This document shows positions 18,854 through 27,905 of a DNA stretch of 64,000 nucleotides, piece by piece. Source of the DNA: Pareuzebyella sediminis (lineage in GTDB: Bacteria > Bacteroidota > Bacteroidia > Flavobacteriales > Flavobacteriaceae); contig NZ_VTZS01000003.1 in NCBI RefSeq assembly GCF_008367235.1, positions 248,001 to 312,000 on the forward strand, written 5' to 3'. Position 1 is the stretch's first letter, and each line of letters begins with the position of its first letter. The position numbers were made by a program, and so were the translations under genes. The notes beneath the pieces were generated by a model. The model did no database searches. It worked only from the letters and a program-made list of their open reading frames with translations, and was not told where the DNA came from.

Positions 18854-19918
18854 TCAACGCAGTATGAAACCAGTTTTAATGGGATCATCGGGGTCCATAT
18901 AAAACGTGTGCATTCCTGTGATATATGCTTTGCCCTCCACTTCGGGAATAACCGCCTTGAAAGGGCCATAATTTTTCTCATTTACGATTGAACCCTTGAA
19001 CAGCGATCCTGTAATGCTCTCAATAACCATGCTCTTGCAATAATCGATTTCATTGCGGACCCTATGGATTGCCATTCTACCTGAAACTCCTGATCCTGTT
19101 GGGCTACGATCTACTTCCCCTTCGGCGAAAACACAGACATTCTTACTGTCGACTTCCGGTCGGTCGGATTTGGATATAAAAATAGTGCCATAAAGAAAAC
19201 CCAAATCATCTTCAAAAGGATGAAAGATTCCCTTGTCTTGTTCAATCACCGCCTTTTTTATTGCCATACCAGTGTCGATCAGCGCACGATAATACTTAGG
19301 CGATAAAGTAAAATCGAATCTGTTCTTATTCATGTCTACATAGGCATAAAATGCCCCGCCGTACGCTAGGTCATAAGTGACCTCCCCAAAAGCATCGACC
19401 GTAACTTTTCTATCAAGCCCCACTACAAAACTAGGTACGCAATGAAATCTTACTCCAACTACCTTACCCTCCCTAACTTCGGTATACGATATAATTCTAC
19501 CGCACGGAGCGTCTATTTTTAAAACGTTCTCGCCTTCCTCAACCGGAGTCCATTCCATTTCAATAGCCAATGTAGCAATGGCAATAATTGCATGGCCGCA
19601 CATAGTACTATACCCTTCATTGTGCAGAAAAAGAATTCCAAAGTCACCTTCCTCATCGTTGGGAGGCACCAAAAGACACCCATACATATCGGCATGGCCA
19701 CGCGGCTCAAACAACAAGGCCTTTCTCAAATGGTCATAGTTTTCTTTACAATAACGACGACGCTCCAGGACGGAACTCCCTATCAATTCGGGAAAACCGT
19801 CAACGATGACCCGCAAAGGCTCACCTCCCGTATGCATATCAATAGTCTTTACTAACCATCCGTTTTTTGGTGGGTGAAAATCTTTCTTCTTTTGTATGTT
19901 GTCAAATGTTTTCCCCAT
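18854..19918 (-). CDS. Proline racemase superfamily; probable trans-3-hydroxy-L-proline dehydratase
   Basis: A 354-aa cytosolic enzyme from the ATG at 19918, which overlaps the upstream reductase by 17 bases; the longer frame would overlap by about 100. The superfamily's two catalytic positions are both readable: Cys107 in TMCGHAI and Thr274 in DRSPTGSG. Proline racemases and 4-hydroxyproline epimerases have Cys at both. The Cys/Thr pair is the known mark of trans-3-hydroxy-L-proline dehydratase (human L3HYPDH also pairs Cys with Thr at nearly the same positions). The product, delta1-pyrroline-2-carboxylate, would be reduced to proline by the overlapping upstream gene. Family assignment is sure; the dehydratase call is strong inference. 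Confidence 0.85.
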   Translation of the reverse strand: MGKTFDNIQKKKDFHPPKNGWLVKTIDMHTGGEPLRVIVDGFPELIGSSVLERRRYCKENYDHLRKALLFEPRGHADMYGCLLVPPNDEEGDFGILFLHNEGYSTMCGHAIIAIATLAIEMEWTPVEEGENVLKIDAPCGRIISYTEVREGKVVGVRFHCVPSFVVGLDRKVTVDAFGEVTYDLAYGGAFYAYVDMNKNRFDFTLSPKYYRALIDTGMAIKKAVIEQDKGIFHPFEDDLGFLYGTIFISKSDRPEVDSKNVCVFAEGEVDRSPTGSGVSGRMAIHRVRNEIDYCKSMVIESITGSLFKGSIVNEKNYGPFKAVIPEVEGKAYITGMHTFYMDPDDPIKTGFILR

Positions 19919-20969
19919 TACTGAATCTATGATAATAGTACGATGCCGCGACCAAATCTTCAAGAGCATGCCCCACGGATTTGAAAAGGGTAATTTCATC
20001 CTTGTCGATTCTACCCTTACTTTTATTTGAACAAAGCGAAAATAAGTCAGCCTTGATATCAGATTTTTTCAAAGTACCTGTTTTCAATGGAACTGCAATA
20101 TCTCCACTTTCATTCATTCCATCAAGAGTATCGACAAATACTGAAGCTTTTTGAACCGTATCGTCATCTGCCTCGCGCATATCTTTTTTGTAAGCCCCTA
20201 CCAAATCAATATGTTGCCCTTTTCTCACGTATTTCCCCAGTACCAACGGGACTCTCGAAAGCGTTGCACAGGAAATTATATCTACCTCTCTAACCTTTTC
20301 CGTTATGGTTTTTACGATCTTACATTTAAAGGGTTCGTCCTTTAAAGCATCACATACCATTTGAGCTTTTTTTATATTTCTCCCCCAAACAAATACTTCC
20401 TTGATCGGCCGCACACTGCAATGGGCCAATATTAAATTCTTAGCAAGGGCCCCTGTTCCGATCATCAGCATAGAAGTGGAATTTTCGTTGGATAAATAGT
20501 TAGAGGCCAAAGCTGATGCTGCCGCTGTGCGCTTTGCGGTAAGGCTTTTGGCACTAAAAATAGCCTTGACCGTTCCGTTTTCCGCATTCAGAAAAATATA
20601 CATAGCCTGAATTGAAGGCAAATTGAAACGCCCATTTTCAGGGCTTACAGTAGCTATTTTAACTCCAGCTTCTTTCCCCGGATTCCATGCCGGCATTAAT
20701 AGCAGCGTAGAATCTATGCCGGTTTTTGGATTCGGAAAATCGTGATGGTGCCGCGACGGCACCAAGATTTCTTGGGCGGCAAAGCCTTCTTTTAGCGCCA
20801 TTACCAACTGTTTGAACTGGGTATGGTCTTCTACAAAGCTATCTGTAATAAAAGGTGCACCTGTCATGGTTTTAAAAGTATGAAATATTATGGAGGCACA
20901 ATGGATAGAACCATTTGAAGCAATTAGAATATCATCAATATTCACAAAAAGAGTTGAGCGGCCCAACAT
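19902..20969 (-). CDS. Ornithine cyclodeaminase/mu-crystallin family; probable delta1-pyrroline-2-carboxylate reductase
   Basis: A 355-aa NAD(P)-dependent protein of the ornithine cyclodeaminase/mu-crystallin family. GTGALAKNLILAH near 168-180 is the dinucleotide-binding turn. Substrate-binding segments include HHHDFPNP and LLMPAWNPGKEAGVKIATVSP, with the Lys conserved in ketimine reductases. The C-terminus has DLVGAYKKDMREADDD. Family members are ornithine cyclodeaminases, alanine dehydrogenases or ketimine reductases. Because the gene overlaps a Cys/Thr-type proline-racemase homologue, the reductase completing trans-3-hydroxyproline to proline is the best reading. It is the first gene of the two-gene operon. 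Confidence 0.85.
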   Translation of the reverse strand: MLGRSTLFVNIDDILIASNGSIHCASIIFHTFKTMTGAPFITDSFVEDHTQFKQLVMALKEGFAAQEILVPSRHHHDFPNPKTGIDSTLLLMPAWNPGKEAGVKIATVSPENGRFNLPSIQAMYIFLNAENGTVKAIFSAKSLTAKRTAAASALASNYLSNENSTSMLMIGTGALAKNLILAHCSVRPIKEVFVWGRNIKKAQMVCDALKDEPFKCKIVKTITEKVREVDIISCATLSRVPLVLGKYVRKGQHIDLVGAYKKDMREADDDTVQKASVFVDTLDGMNESGDIAVPLKTGTLKKSDIKADLFSLCSNKSKGRIDKDEITLFKSVGHALEDLVAASYYYHRFSNGENI

Positions 20970-21073
20970 CTATCGAATAAAAGCATGAGAAAGAATCAAA
21001 AGAAATTCGAATTACATAAATTTAAATGAACCATTCGCCTAAATGAACGGTACATCAAGCTTTAGAGAAGCCA

Positions 21074-21493
21074 ATGAAAAAAGTAAAAGAGTATTCTAAC
21101 GAGGAAATAACCATTCTTTGGAAACCAGAAAAATGCATCCATTCCGGTATATGTGTCCGGTTACTCCCGGAGGTATATAATCCGAAAGAAAGACCTTGGG
21201 TCAAAATTGAAAATGCCTCTACGGAAGCCCTTAAAGCTCAAGTGGCCAACTGCCCTTCAAGAGCGCTTTCCCTCAAAGATAAAACTACTTCCGAACATAG
21301 TACTACCGGCGGGGTAACGAAAATTTCAATAACCGAAAATGGGCCACTACTTATTACAGGAAATCTGGAGATAAAAAAAGTTGACGGGACGATTGATAAA
21401 AAAAATAAGGTCAGCGCATTATGTAGATGTGGCGGTTCGAACAATAAACCTTACTGTGATGGCAGCCATGCCAAAATTGGATTTAAGGATTGA
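21074..21493 (+). CDS. YjdI-type divergent ferredoxin fused to a CDGSH iron-sulfur domain
   Basis: A 139-aa two-domain iron-sulfur protein. Residues about 10-70 form the Fer4_19/YjdI domain (W-K-P-x-K-C-I-H-S-G-I-C, Cys21 and Cys27, with Cys60 in NCPSRAL). Residues about 80-135 form a CDGSH domain with C117-x-C119, S122, P126, C128-D-G-S-H132, the ligand set of a labile [2Fe-2S] cluster of the mitoNEET type. Separately encoded in many bacteria; here fused. Probably a soluble redox or iron-sulfur storage protein. Divergent from the hydroxyproline operon (104-base spacer). Confidence 0.92.
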   Translation: MKKVKEYSNEEITILWKPEKCIHSGICVRLLPEVYNPKERPWVKIENASTEALKAQVANCPSRALSLKDKTTSEHSTTGGVTKISITENGPLLITGNLEIKKVDGTIDKKNKVSALCRCGGSNNKPYCDGSHAKIGFKD

Positions 21494-21637
21494 CCTTATA
21501 GCCGCATTGTATTTGAGTAGTATTATTTGAATTTTTTTCTTCAAAAACAAACGTAACTTCCTTTTTGGTTGCCTTATTCTTGCATAAATTAGCACAACAG
21601 CCCTATTTAAGTTATATTGCTATGCAGATTATGAATA

Positions 21638-22081
21638 ATGCTGGTTGGTGTGCAAAGATTAAAAGACACTTCTTTCTACGGTGAAGCAATTCACGAGATT
21701 ACCTATTCATTCGGAAATTATTATCTCTTTGATGGCTTTGTGGTTGCAGAGATTAATGAAGATGTAGTCTTTACTTGGGAGCAACATGGAAAAATTGTCA
21801 CGAAAGACTTGACGGATCTTTACGACACCAATGGTGATAATATCGTTTTAATTACTAATAGAATAAACCCCTACTCGGTAAAACCCGCCGATTGGGTACA
21901 TTTCTTTAAACACAGCTATAAACTAAAAGGATACGCTATTGTTACTTATTCCCATCCCAGCTACCTTAATGCACTTCTTGAAAAACTGTTTTTAAATACC
22001 CTTTTCAAAAGGTTTCGATCACTAAATAACGCTATTGAATGGGCAAAAAGCATTACCCATAATCGAACAAGAGCTTCTTAA
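21638..22081 (+). CDS. Hypothetical protein, SpoIIAA/STAS-like fold suspected
   Basis: A 147-aa soluble protein with no signal peptide. The alternating pattern FGNYYLFDGFVVAEINEDVVFTW, then DNIVLITNRINPYSVKP and a late KGYAIVTYSHPSYLNALLEKLF resembles short STAS/SpoIIAA-like proteins common in flavobacteria, in which a beta strand-helix alternation ends in a helix starting near AIEWAKS. I see no catalytic motif. Function unknown. The ATG at 21638 is the only good start near the hydrophobic core. It stands alone. Confidence 0.65.
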   Translation: MLVGVQRLKDTSFYGEAIHEITYSFGNYYLFDGFVVAEINEDVVFTWEQHGKIVTKDLTDLYDTNGDNIVLITNRINPYSVKPADWVHFFKHSYKLKGYAIVTYSHPSYLNALLEKLFLNTLFKRFRSLNNAIEWAKSITHNRTRAS

Positions 22082-22705
22082 TGATATCATCTTATATTGC
22101 CTAGACCATGTAGCCGCCCTAATACATCTTTACTATATACTGGTCCTAAAGTCGTTGCTGTATAGTTCTTCAATGGAATACCAAGAAAATCGTATAATAC
22201 AAGAAGGGAAGCATTCAAAAGCACCTGAGAGTTTTGTATAGTTTGATGCTTTAAGATACTCGCTATTTGTTTAAGGCCAAACGGTCGATCCATTTAAACG
22301 AAATTGGAAAATAGCTTCTCTGTATAGCTTTCTCTTACTCTGACTATAAAACACCTCCTTTGCCTTTTGAGAGGCACTACCCCTAATAGTAGAATGGGCA
22401 TCTCTTTCATGAACCGTAATTCAAAACATTTTGAGTAAAACCGATTAGGTTTACAAAATGAAGAGGTAAGATATAGGTTCGGAATCATCTTCTAAAGCCT
22501 TTCTACATGTCAAAACCGGACATACATATTATATAGCCTTAAAAAAAACGTATTTCATCGAAAAGAACAATTATATGAATGTCGAAAAAGAATATTTTCA
22601 GATATTAGACCTATCGTTAAGCACCAATTGGTAATTTAGAACACAAACTCCCCATCCTTTGGCGCTTACCTTCAAGAACATACCTACTTACAAATAGAAC
22701 AGTAT
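22082..22705. other. Long spacer without a supported gene
   Basis: About 620 bases. Frames of 60-70 codons exist on both strands but show no protein-like composition, no ribosome site and no family resemblance. A 19-codon frame at 22574 has a normal start context but is too short to support. It may hold a decayed gene or a small RNA; nothing specific is seen. Confidence 0.45.
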
Positions 22706-23182
22706 ATGAAAATGAGAACGCATTATGTGGCGCTCGTTTTATTTGTATGTACTTTGGCCTCTTGCAGTAAGGAGCCTGTTGGACCTTCAAATATAAGCGA
22801 AGCGGAGAACGCAAAAGAAGTAGAGCAAGAACTTTTGAATATTGTTAATGAGTACCGTACTACCATGGGCTTCAATTCCTTAAGCTTCAGCACGGTTGCC
22901 TACGACTATGCCAACAGCCATACCGATTACATGATTTCCATAGGAAGCATAAATCACGATAATTTCGATACAAGAGCTTCGAAGATATCCTCACAAGTTG
23001 ATGCTGAGCTCGTAGCTGAAAACGTAGCAAAAGATTATAATACCGCTTCTCAGGCTTTTGCTGGCTGGCTTGACAGTTCAAGCCACAAGAAAACTATGGA
23101 AGGCGAATTTACCCACACTGCAGTTAGCGTAAAGAAAGATAGCAACGGTACCTTGTATTTTACTCAGATCTTTTTTCGGTAG
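22706..23182 (+). CDS. CAP (SCP-like) domain lipoprotein
   Basis: A 158-aa surface or periplasmic lipoprotein. The signal peptide ends T-L-A-S-C (Cys20). The CAP domain spans about 42-158: LLNIVNEYRTTMGFNSLSF is its first helix; then HTDYM, INHDNFDTR with the conserved H-x-x-F, AENVAKD (the conserved G/A-E-N), and a final helix-strand WLDSSSHKKTMEGEFTHTAV. The His and Glu of the presumed metal site are present. Bacterial CAP proteins have been linked to adhesion, cell wall or secreted defence roles, mostly unproven. The bacterial short form is of normal length. Confidence 0.9.
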   Translation: MKMRTHYVALVLFVCTLASCSKEPVGPSNISEAENAKEVEQELLNIVNEYRTTMGFNSLSFSTVAYDYANSHTDYMISIGSINHDNFDTRASKISSQVDAELVAENVAKDYNTASQAFAGWLDSSSHKKTMEGEFTHTAVSVKKDSNGTLYFTQIFFR

Positions 23183-23328
23183 CCTTTGCCATAATACCAC
23201 ATACTTAATGTTATATTGAACCCTGATATGCGTATCTTTTCATAAATTTGGAGTGAACGAGTCGTATCGTAGTCTTTTGTTGCGTAAATGGAGCAGAACC
23301 GGCGATCGGCGCAAAATCACTAAAGACC

Positions 23329-23868
23329 ATGTCAGTTATCCCCCCCTTTAATCTAAGCCAATGGATAGAAGAAAATCGAAGCACCCTGAAACCTCCTGTT
23401 GGCAATAAAAATCTTTATAAAGATGCTGACGACTACATTGTGATGGTCGTTGCCGGCCCAAACGCAAGAAAAGACTATCATTACAACGAAACGGAAGAAC
23501 TTTTCTATCAGTTAGAGGGTAACATCGAAGTTCACATTCAGGATGAGGGCAGAAAAAAAACCTTTCAACTAGGACCTGGAGATATGTACCTCCATCCCGC
23601 GAAAATACCGCATTCACCGGTGCGACATGAAGGAAGTATTGGGCTTGTCATTGAACGAAAGAGAGCCGATATGGAGGTAGACGATGGACTTTTATGGTTT
23701 TGCGACAACTGTAATCATAAATTATATGAGGTTTATTTCACGTTGAACGATATTGAGAAGGACTTTTTAGGTCATTTCAAGCATTTTTACAGCTCTGAAG
23801 AACTGCGCACCTGCGATAATTGTGCAACGGTCATGCCCGTTGATCAAAGATTTGTAGCTGAAGATTAG
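23329..23868 (+). CDS. nbaC: 3-hydroxyanthranilate 3,4-dioxygenase
   Basis: A 179-aa cytosolic cupin dioxygenase that opens 3-hydroxyanthranilate to 2-amino-3-carboxymuconate semialdehyde, the branch point to quinolinate and NAD or to full catabolism. The metal ligands are in DYHYNETEELFYQ (His and Glu) and IPHSPVRHEGS (His). The substrate Arg is in GPNARKDYH. The C-terminus carries two C-x-x-C pairs (CDNC near 126 and CDNC near 165) forming the rubredoxin-like iron site of the bacterial enzyme. Length is exact for the family. No other kynurenine gene lies in the window, although an aldehyde dehydrogenase follows 2.3 kb downstream. Confidence 0.95.
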   Translation: MSVIPPFNLSQWIEENRSTLKPPVGNKNLYKDADDYIVMVVAGPNARKDYHYNETEELFYQLEGNIEVHIQDEGRKKTFQLGPGDMYLHPAKIPHSPVRHEGSIGLVIERKRADMEVDDGLLWFCDNCNHKLYEVYFTLNDIEKDFLGHFKHFYSSEELRTCDNCATVMPVDQRFVAED

Positions 23869-23958
23869 ACGCGCTTCCGATTATAGCAAAAAATCATTTT
23901 CTTTGACCTGAACTGATAACAACCTACAAATCATTCCATAGTTCCCTTATGCTACCCT

Positions 23959-25596
23959 ATGACGAGGTTCCAATATTTTAAGTACATAGCAATTCTCCTA
24001 ATAGGATGCTCCATTTCATTTTTTGTTTTTTTCTCCATTAACAACAGGTATTCTCAAAGAAATCGGGCTGTTGTTGAAAATGCCATCACTAAATCTGATC
24101 TCAAGCTTACCGATGAATTGAATAAAATAAGCTTGGTCGTCGAATCGATGGGTTTTTTCTTCGAAAATAATTCGCAAGTCTCCCAAAAAGCATTCGAACG
24201 TTTTACCGACCCTTTCCTAAAACAATTGAAAGGTATTCGTGCCATCACATGGAGCCCCCGTATTCGAAACAAAGAAAAAGACGCCCAACTATTTTCCGCG
24301 ATAAAGACAATAGATTCGTCGAATTCGCTAATCAGCACAGAACCCAAAGATGTACATTTTCCTATCAAACTAATAAATCCCTTGGGACCATTGAATGAGG
24401 CAGTCGGTTTTGACCTCTATTCCGATACGATTAGGAGATCAGCAATAGAAACAACTATCCGAACTAATAAAATGTCGCTAACCGGGCCCATTAGACTGGT
24501 CTTACAAGATAACGGGGTGCCAGGAATTTTGTCGCTTAAAGCGGTAATAGACACTACCTCCAATGAAGTTAAAGGATTGGTGACCGGCGTTTACAGGATG
24601 GATGATTTTATTGGTAGTACGCTGGCTTCTGAGCTTCTGGTTCTGGATATTTGTGTACATGACATTTCGGCCAATAATCAATTACTTTTCTCTACCATAG
24701 ATGAAGCTTCCATCTCGAAAGACCTTCAAAATAATTTAATACGACATCAAATAAAAGCAGCAAATAGAAATTGGGAAATTCATTACGTCCCAAAGCCTAA
24801 TTATTTTTCTTTCCCCAATGCCTTTGAGTCCTATGCGGTTCTGATTTTTGGCCTTACCACAACCCTTCTACTTACCTATTTAGTACGAAAAAGAGATGTC
24901 TACAATGAAAGGCTCGAGGCTAGGGTTCTATTGCGAACTGCAGAATTGGAAGAATCTAACTTGATGAAGGAAAATCTGTTGCGTGAAATACACCACAGGG
25001 TCAAAAATAATCTTCAGATAACTTCAAGTTTGATGAATATGCAAAAGCGAAAACTGACAAGTAAAGAAGCCATTACAGCTTTGTCGGACAGTCAGGCAAG
25101 AATCTCTGCCATTGCCCTTACTCACCAAAAGATATATCAGGACAAGGATTCGAAAGCCGTAAACTTGAGAGACTACCTGGTCGACCTGATGGAGTACCAG
25201 AAAAAAATCTCTTCGTCTTTCAGCTATAAAATCGATTGTCCTGAAATATCGGTAGACTTAGACAGGGCAGTACCACTGGCATTGATTATCTCTGAATTGG
25301 TAACTAATGCCGTGAAGCATGCGTACCCTGACACCCTGAAATACAATGAACTACTCATTGATGTGACCAGATTGCATGAAACTCAGGTTTTGTTAACTAT
25401 ACGTGACAATGGCCAAGGACTCCCTGCCAATTTTGATATCAAAAAAGCCGAAGGAATCGGTTTTGAGATAATAAGGGCCCTTTGTCGTCAAATCGCAGCC
25501 GACCTTACCTATGAATCAAATGACTACGGCACCCAATTCAGTCTTACTTTTGAAAATAGGATGACCAGTGAACCCAATTTATACGATGCATCTTAA
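23959..25596 (+). CDS. CHASE-domain sensor histidine kinase (HisKA_2 type)
   Basis: A 545-aa membrane sensor. A first membrane segment (about 8-28) and a second (about 292-312) flank a periplasmic CHASE-type ligand domain (about 70-230, with AITWSPRI and GFDLYSD). The cytosolic part has a short coiled coil, the HisKA_2 box LLREIHHRVKNNLQ with the phospho-accepting His near 342-343, and a HATPase_c domain with N (ELVTNAVKHAY), D-N-G-Q-G and G-I-G-F boxes. HisKA_2 kinases usually signal to unlinked response regulators; none is adjacent. The CHASE ligand is unknown. Followed by a DUF1304 membrane protein 20 bases on, perhaps cotranscribed. Confidence 0.92.
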   Translation: MTRFQYFKYIAILLIGCSISFFVFFSINNRYSQRNRAVVENAITKSDLKLTDELNKISLVVESMGFFFENNSQVSQKAFERFTDPFLKQLKGIRAITWSPRIRNKEKDAQLFSAIKTIDSSNSLISTEPKDVHFPIKLINPLGPLNEAVGFDLYSDTIRRSAIETTIRTNKMSLTGPIRLVLQDNGVPGILSLKAVIDTTSNEVKGLVTGVYRMDDFIGSTLASELLVLDICVHDISANNQLLFSTIDEASISKDLQNNLIRHQIKAANRNWEIHYVPKPNYFSFPNAFESYAVLIFGLTTTLLLTYLVRKRDVYNERLEARVLLRTAELEESNLMKENLLREIHHRVKNNLQITSSLMNMQKRKLTSKEAITALSDSQARISAIALTHQKIYQDKDSKAVNLRDYLVDLMEYQKKISSSFSYKIDCPEISVDLDRAVPLALIISELVTNAVKHAYPDTLKYNELLIDVTRLHETQVLLTIRDNGQGLPANFDIKKAEGIGFEIIRALCRQIAADLTYESNDYGTQFSLTFENRMTSEPNLYDAS

Positions 25597-25616
25597 ATTT
25601 ATTACTAATTTTACTT

Positions 25617-25985
25617 ATGTTTCTGGCCATCATTACCGCTTTAATTGCAATTCTTCATCTTTATTTCATGTGGTTCGAAATGTTTGCATGGACCACCAAG
25701 GGAAGAAAGATTTTTAAAAATTTCCCCTCTGAACTATTCGAGCCTACCAAACCTTTGGCAGCCAATCAAGGACTATATAACGGCTTTTTGGCTGCCGGAC
25801 TTATATGGTCGCTTTTTATTGAAGATGTAATTTGGAAAATGAATGTTGCTTTATTCTTTCTAGCTTGCGTTTCCATCGCTGGTATCTATGGTGCCTTAAC
25901 CGCTGATAAGAAAATATTTTTTATTCAGGCCTTACCTGCTTTGCTGGCCATAATGATAATATTACTTACAGAAAGTATTCTTTGA
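25617..25985 (+). CDS. DUF1304 membrane protein
   Basis: A 122-aa protein of four predicted membrane helices (about 2-22, 55-72, 78-95, 102-121). The family pattern is visible: HLYFMWFEMFAWTTKGRKIF at about 14-33 and ANQGLYNGFLAAGLIW at about 51-66. DUF1304 proteins are small inner-membrane proteins of unknown function. It begins 20 bases after the histidine kinase stop and could be in its transcript. Confidence 0.9.
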   Translation: MFLAIITALIAILHLYFMWFEMFAWTTKGRKIFKNFPSELFEPTKPLAANQGLYNGFLAAGLIWSLFIEDVIWKMNVALFFLACVSIAGIYGALTADKKIFFIQALPALLAIMIILLTESIL

Positions 25986-26152
25986 AATAGAGTCTTGACT
26001 TATTACAATTATAAATCTGTCGCTCCAAGACACTCCAAAGTTAGGTAGAATCTAAATTCACCCTACATTTCTCCAAATAGATCTAAGTTTTTGAAGTTAT
26101 TAATATTCGTAGTTTTGTAAAATCAACAAATTGCTCAATAAAAGTTAAAATT

Positions 26153-27706
26153 ATGACAGAGATAGCGGTTCGATTCGACATAGAGAATGCGTTAAAGATC
26201 TTAGGCATTACCCCAGTCAACCATGGAACTTGGACGGGTTCGAATTCTTTTGGCTCAGGAGAGAACATAAGCTCTATCTCTCCGGTAGATGGCGCTACTA
26301 TTGCCACTGTAAAGACCACTACTCAAAATGAGTATGAAAACGTTATAAAAACAGCTTCCGAGGCTTTCAAAATATGGAGAAAACTACCAGCTCCCCAACG
26401 CGGGGAAGTTGTGCGCCAATTTGGGGAAAAGCTTCGCGAAATGAAAGAGCCTTTAGGTAAACTGGTCTCTTATGAGATGGGTAAAAGCTATCAAGAAGGT
26501 TTGGGTGAAGTGCAAGAGATGATCGATATTTGTGATTTTGCAGTAGGTTTGTCAAGACAGTTACATGGTTTGACCATGCACTCCGAACGGCCAGGCCATC
26601 GAATGTACGAACAATATCACCCCTTGGGAATCGTAGGTATTATTTCGGCGTTTAATTTTCCCGTGGCCGTCTGGGCTTGGAACACGGCAATAGCTTGGGT
26701 ATGCGGAGATGTCTGTGTTTGGAAACCTTCTGAGAAAACACCGCTTTGTGGTATTGCATGTCAGCATATCGCAGCTACCGTTTTAAAGGCAAATGACTTA
26801 CCGGAAGGCATTTCATGTCTCATCAATGGCGATTATAAAGTCGGTGAAATGCTGACACACGACAAAAGGGTGCCCTTGGTCTCTGCTACAGGATCAATAG
26901 GTATGGGGAAAATTGTGGCACAGGCAGTAGCGGCTCGCTTAGGAAAGTCTTTATTGGAACTTGGCGGTAATAATGCCATAATCGTAACCCCTGATGCCGA
27001 TATTAAGATGACGGTCATAGGTGCCGTTTTCGGGGCGGTCGGTACGGCTGGCCAACGCTGTACATCCACAAGAAGACTGATCGTTCATGACTCTATTTAC
27101 GAAAAGGTCAAAGATGCCCTTGTAAAAGCGTACAAACAATTGCAAATCGGTAATCCGTTAAACGAGAAGAATCATGTAGGGCCCCTAATCGACCAAAAAG
27201 CGGTGACCGATTATCAGCAGGCTTTGAAAAAAGTCGTCGAGGAAGGGGGTAAACTTATCGTAGAAGGGGGTGTTCTCCGTGGAAATGGGTATGAAAGTGG
27301 ATGTTATGTAAAACCTGCCATTGCAGAAGCCAAACCTGATTTCGAAATTGTTCAGCATGAAACGTTTGCGCCCGTACTTTACCTTTTAAAATATCAGGGA
27401 GATGTTGAAAATGCTATTCAAATTCAAAACGGTGTCGTTCAAGGGCTATCTTCAGCTATTATGACCAACAATCTAAGGGAAGCTGAACTCTTTCTCTCGG
27501 CAGAAGGGAGCGACTGTGGTATTGCCAATGTCAATATCGGAACTTCAGGAGCTGAAATAGGAGGCGCTTTTGGTGGAGAAAAAGAAACCGGGGGCGGTCG
27601 TGAAAGCGGTTCCGATGCTTGGAAGTTTTACATGCGCAGGCAAACGAATACGATCAACTATAGCACAGAACTCCCTTTGGCTCAGGGCATTAAATTCAAT
27701 TTATGA
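26153..27706 (+). CDS. ALDH7-type aldehyde dehydrogenase (antiquitin-like)
   Basis: A 517-aa cytosolic NAD-dependent aldehyde dehydrogenase. The catalytic Cys sits in GTAGQRCTSTRRL (about residue 302) and the general-base Glu in LLELGGNN (about 268). The NAD segment FNFPVAVWAWN lies near 165-175. The AGQRCT variant and the extended N-terminus (ALKILGITPVNHGTW) resemble ALDH7/antiquitin, which oxidises alpha-aminoadipate semialdehyde in lysine breakdown. Because a 3-hydroxyanthranilate dioxygenase lies upstream, 2-aminomuconate semialdehyde is an alternative substrate, but that enzyme usually belongs to another ALDH class. Single-gene spacing on both sides. Confidence 0.93.
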   Translation: MTEIAVRFDIENALKILGITPVNHGTWTGSNSFGSGENISSISPVDGATIATVKTTTQNEYENVIKTASEAFKIWRKLPAPQRGEVVRQFGEKLREMKEPLGKLVSYEMGKSYQEGLGEVQEMIDICDFAVGLSRQLHGLTMHSERPGHRMYEQYHPLGIVGIISAFNFPVAVWAWNTAIAWVCGDVCVWKPSEKTPLCGIACQHIAATVLKANDLPEGISCLINGDYKVGEMLTHDKRVPLVSATGSIGMGKIVAQAVAARLGKSLLELGGNNAIIVTPDADIKMTVIGAVFGAVGTAGQRCTSTRRLIVHDSIYEKVKDALVKAYKQLQIGNPLNEKNHVGPLIDQKAVTDYQQALKKVVEEGGKLIVEGGVLRGNGYESGCYVKPAIAEAKPDFEIVQHETFAPVLYLLKYQGDVENAIQIQNGVVQGLSSAIMTNNLREAELFLSAEGSDCGIANVNIGTSGAEIGGAFGGEKETGGGRESGSDAWKFYMRRQTNTINYSTELPLAQGIKFNL

Positions 27707-27771
27707 AATTCTAACTACGACATATAAAAGTATTAAAAAGGTGACAATCTTTTCACGTTTGCCACCTCTGT

Positions 27772-27850
27772 ATAAAAAGATTAAGAACCCGCCATCCAGA
27801 CTTTCCTGTTCCCCCAAAAAGAAAAGTTATGGAATATTACGGGTTCTTAA
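27772..27850 (-). terminator. Long structured minus-strand terminator after the 48-aa ORF
   Basis: Perfect 11-bp arms, TTAAGAACCCG (27781-27791) and CGGGTTCTTAA (27840-27850), enclose about 48 bases. Inside, a second imperfect stem pairs ATCCAGACTTTCC with the GAAAAGTTATGGAAT segment. On the minus strand the outer stem is followed by TCTTTTTAT, a terminator T run. It is longer and more structured than an ordinary terminator and lies about 56 bases after the minus-strand ORF. Confidence 0.6.
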
Positions 27851-27905
27851 ACACTAAACTAACTAACTCAAACTATTATTTCAAATCAGAACCGATGGAC
27901 AGGTG

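Noticed and set aside
22087-22488. Two adjacent minus-strand frames in the 620-base spacer before the CAP gene.
   Set aside because: I considered a decayed transposase or other gene, but composition is noise-like and no motif or inverted ends were seen.
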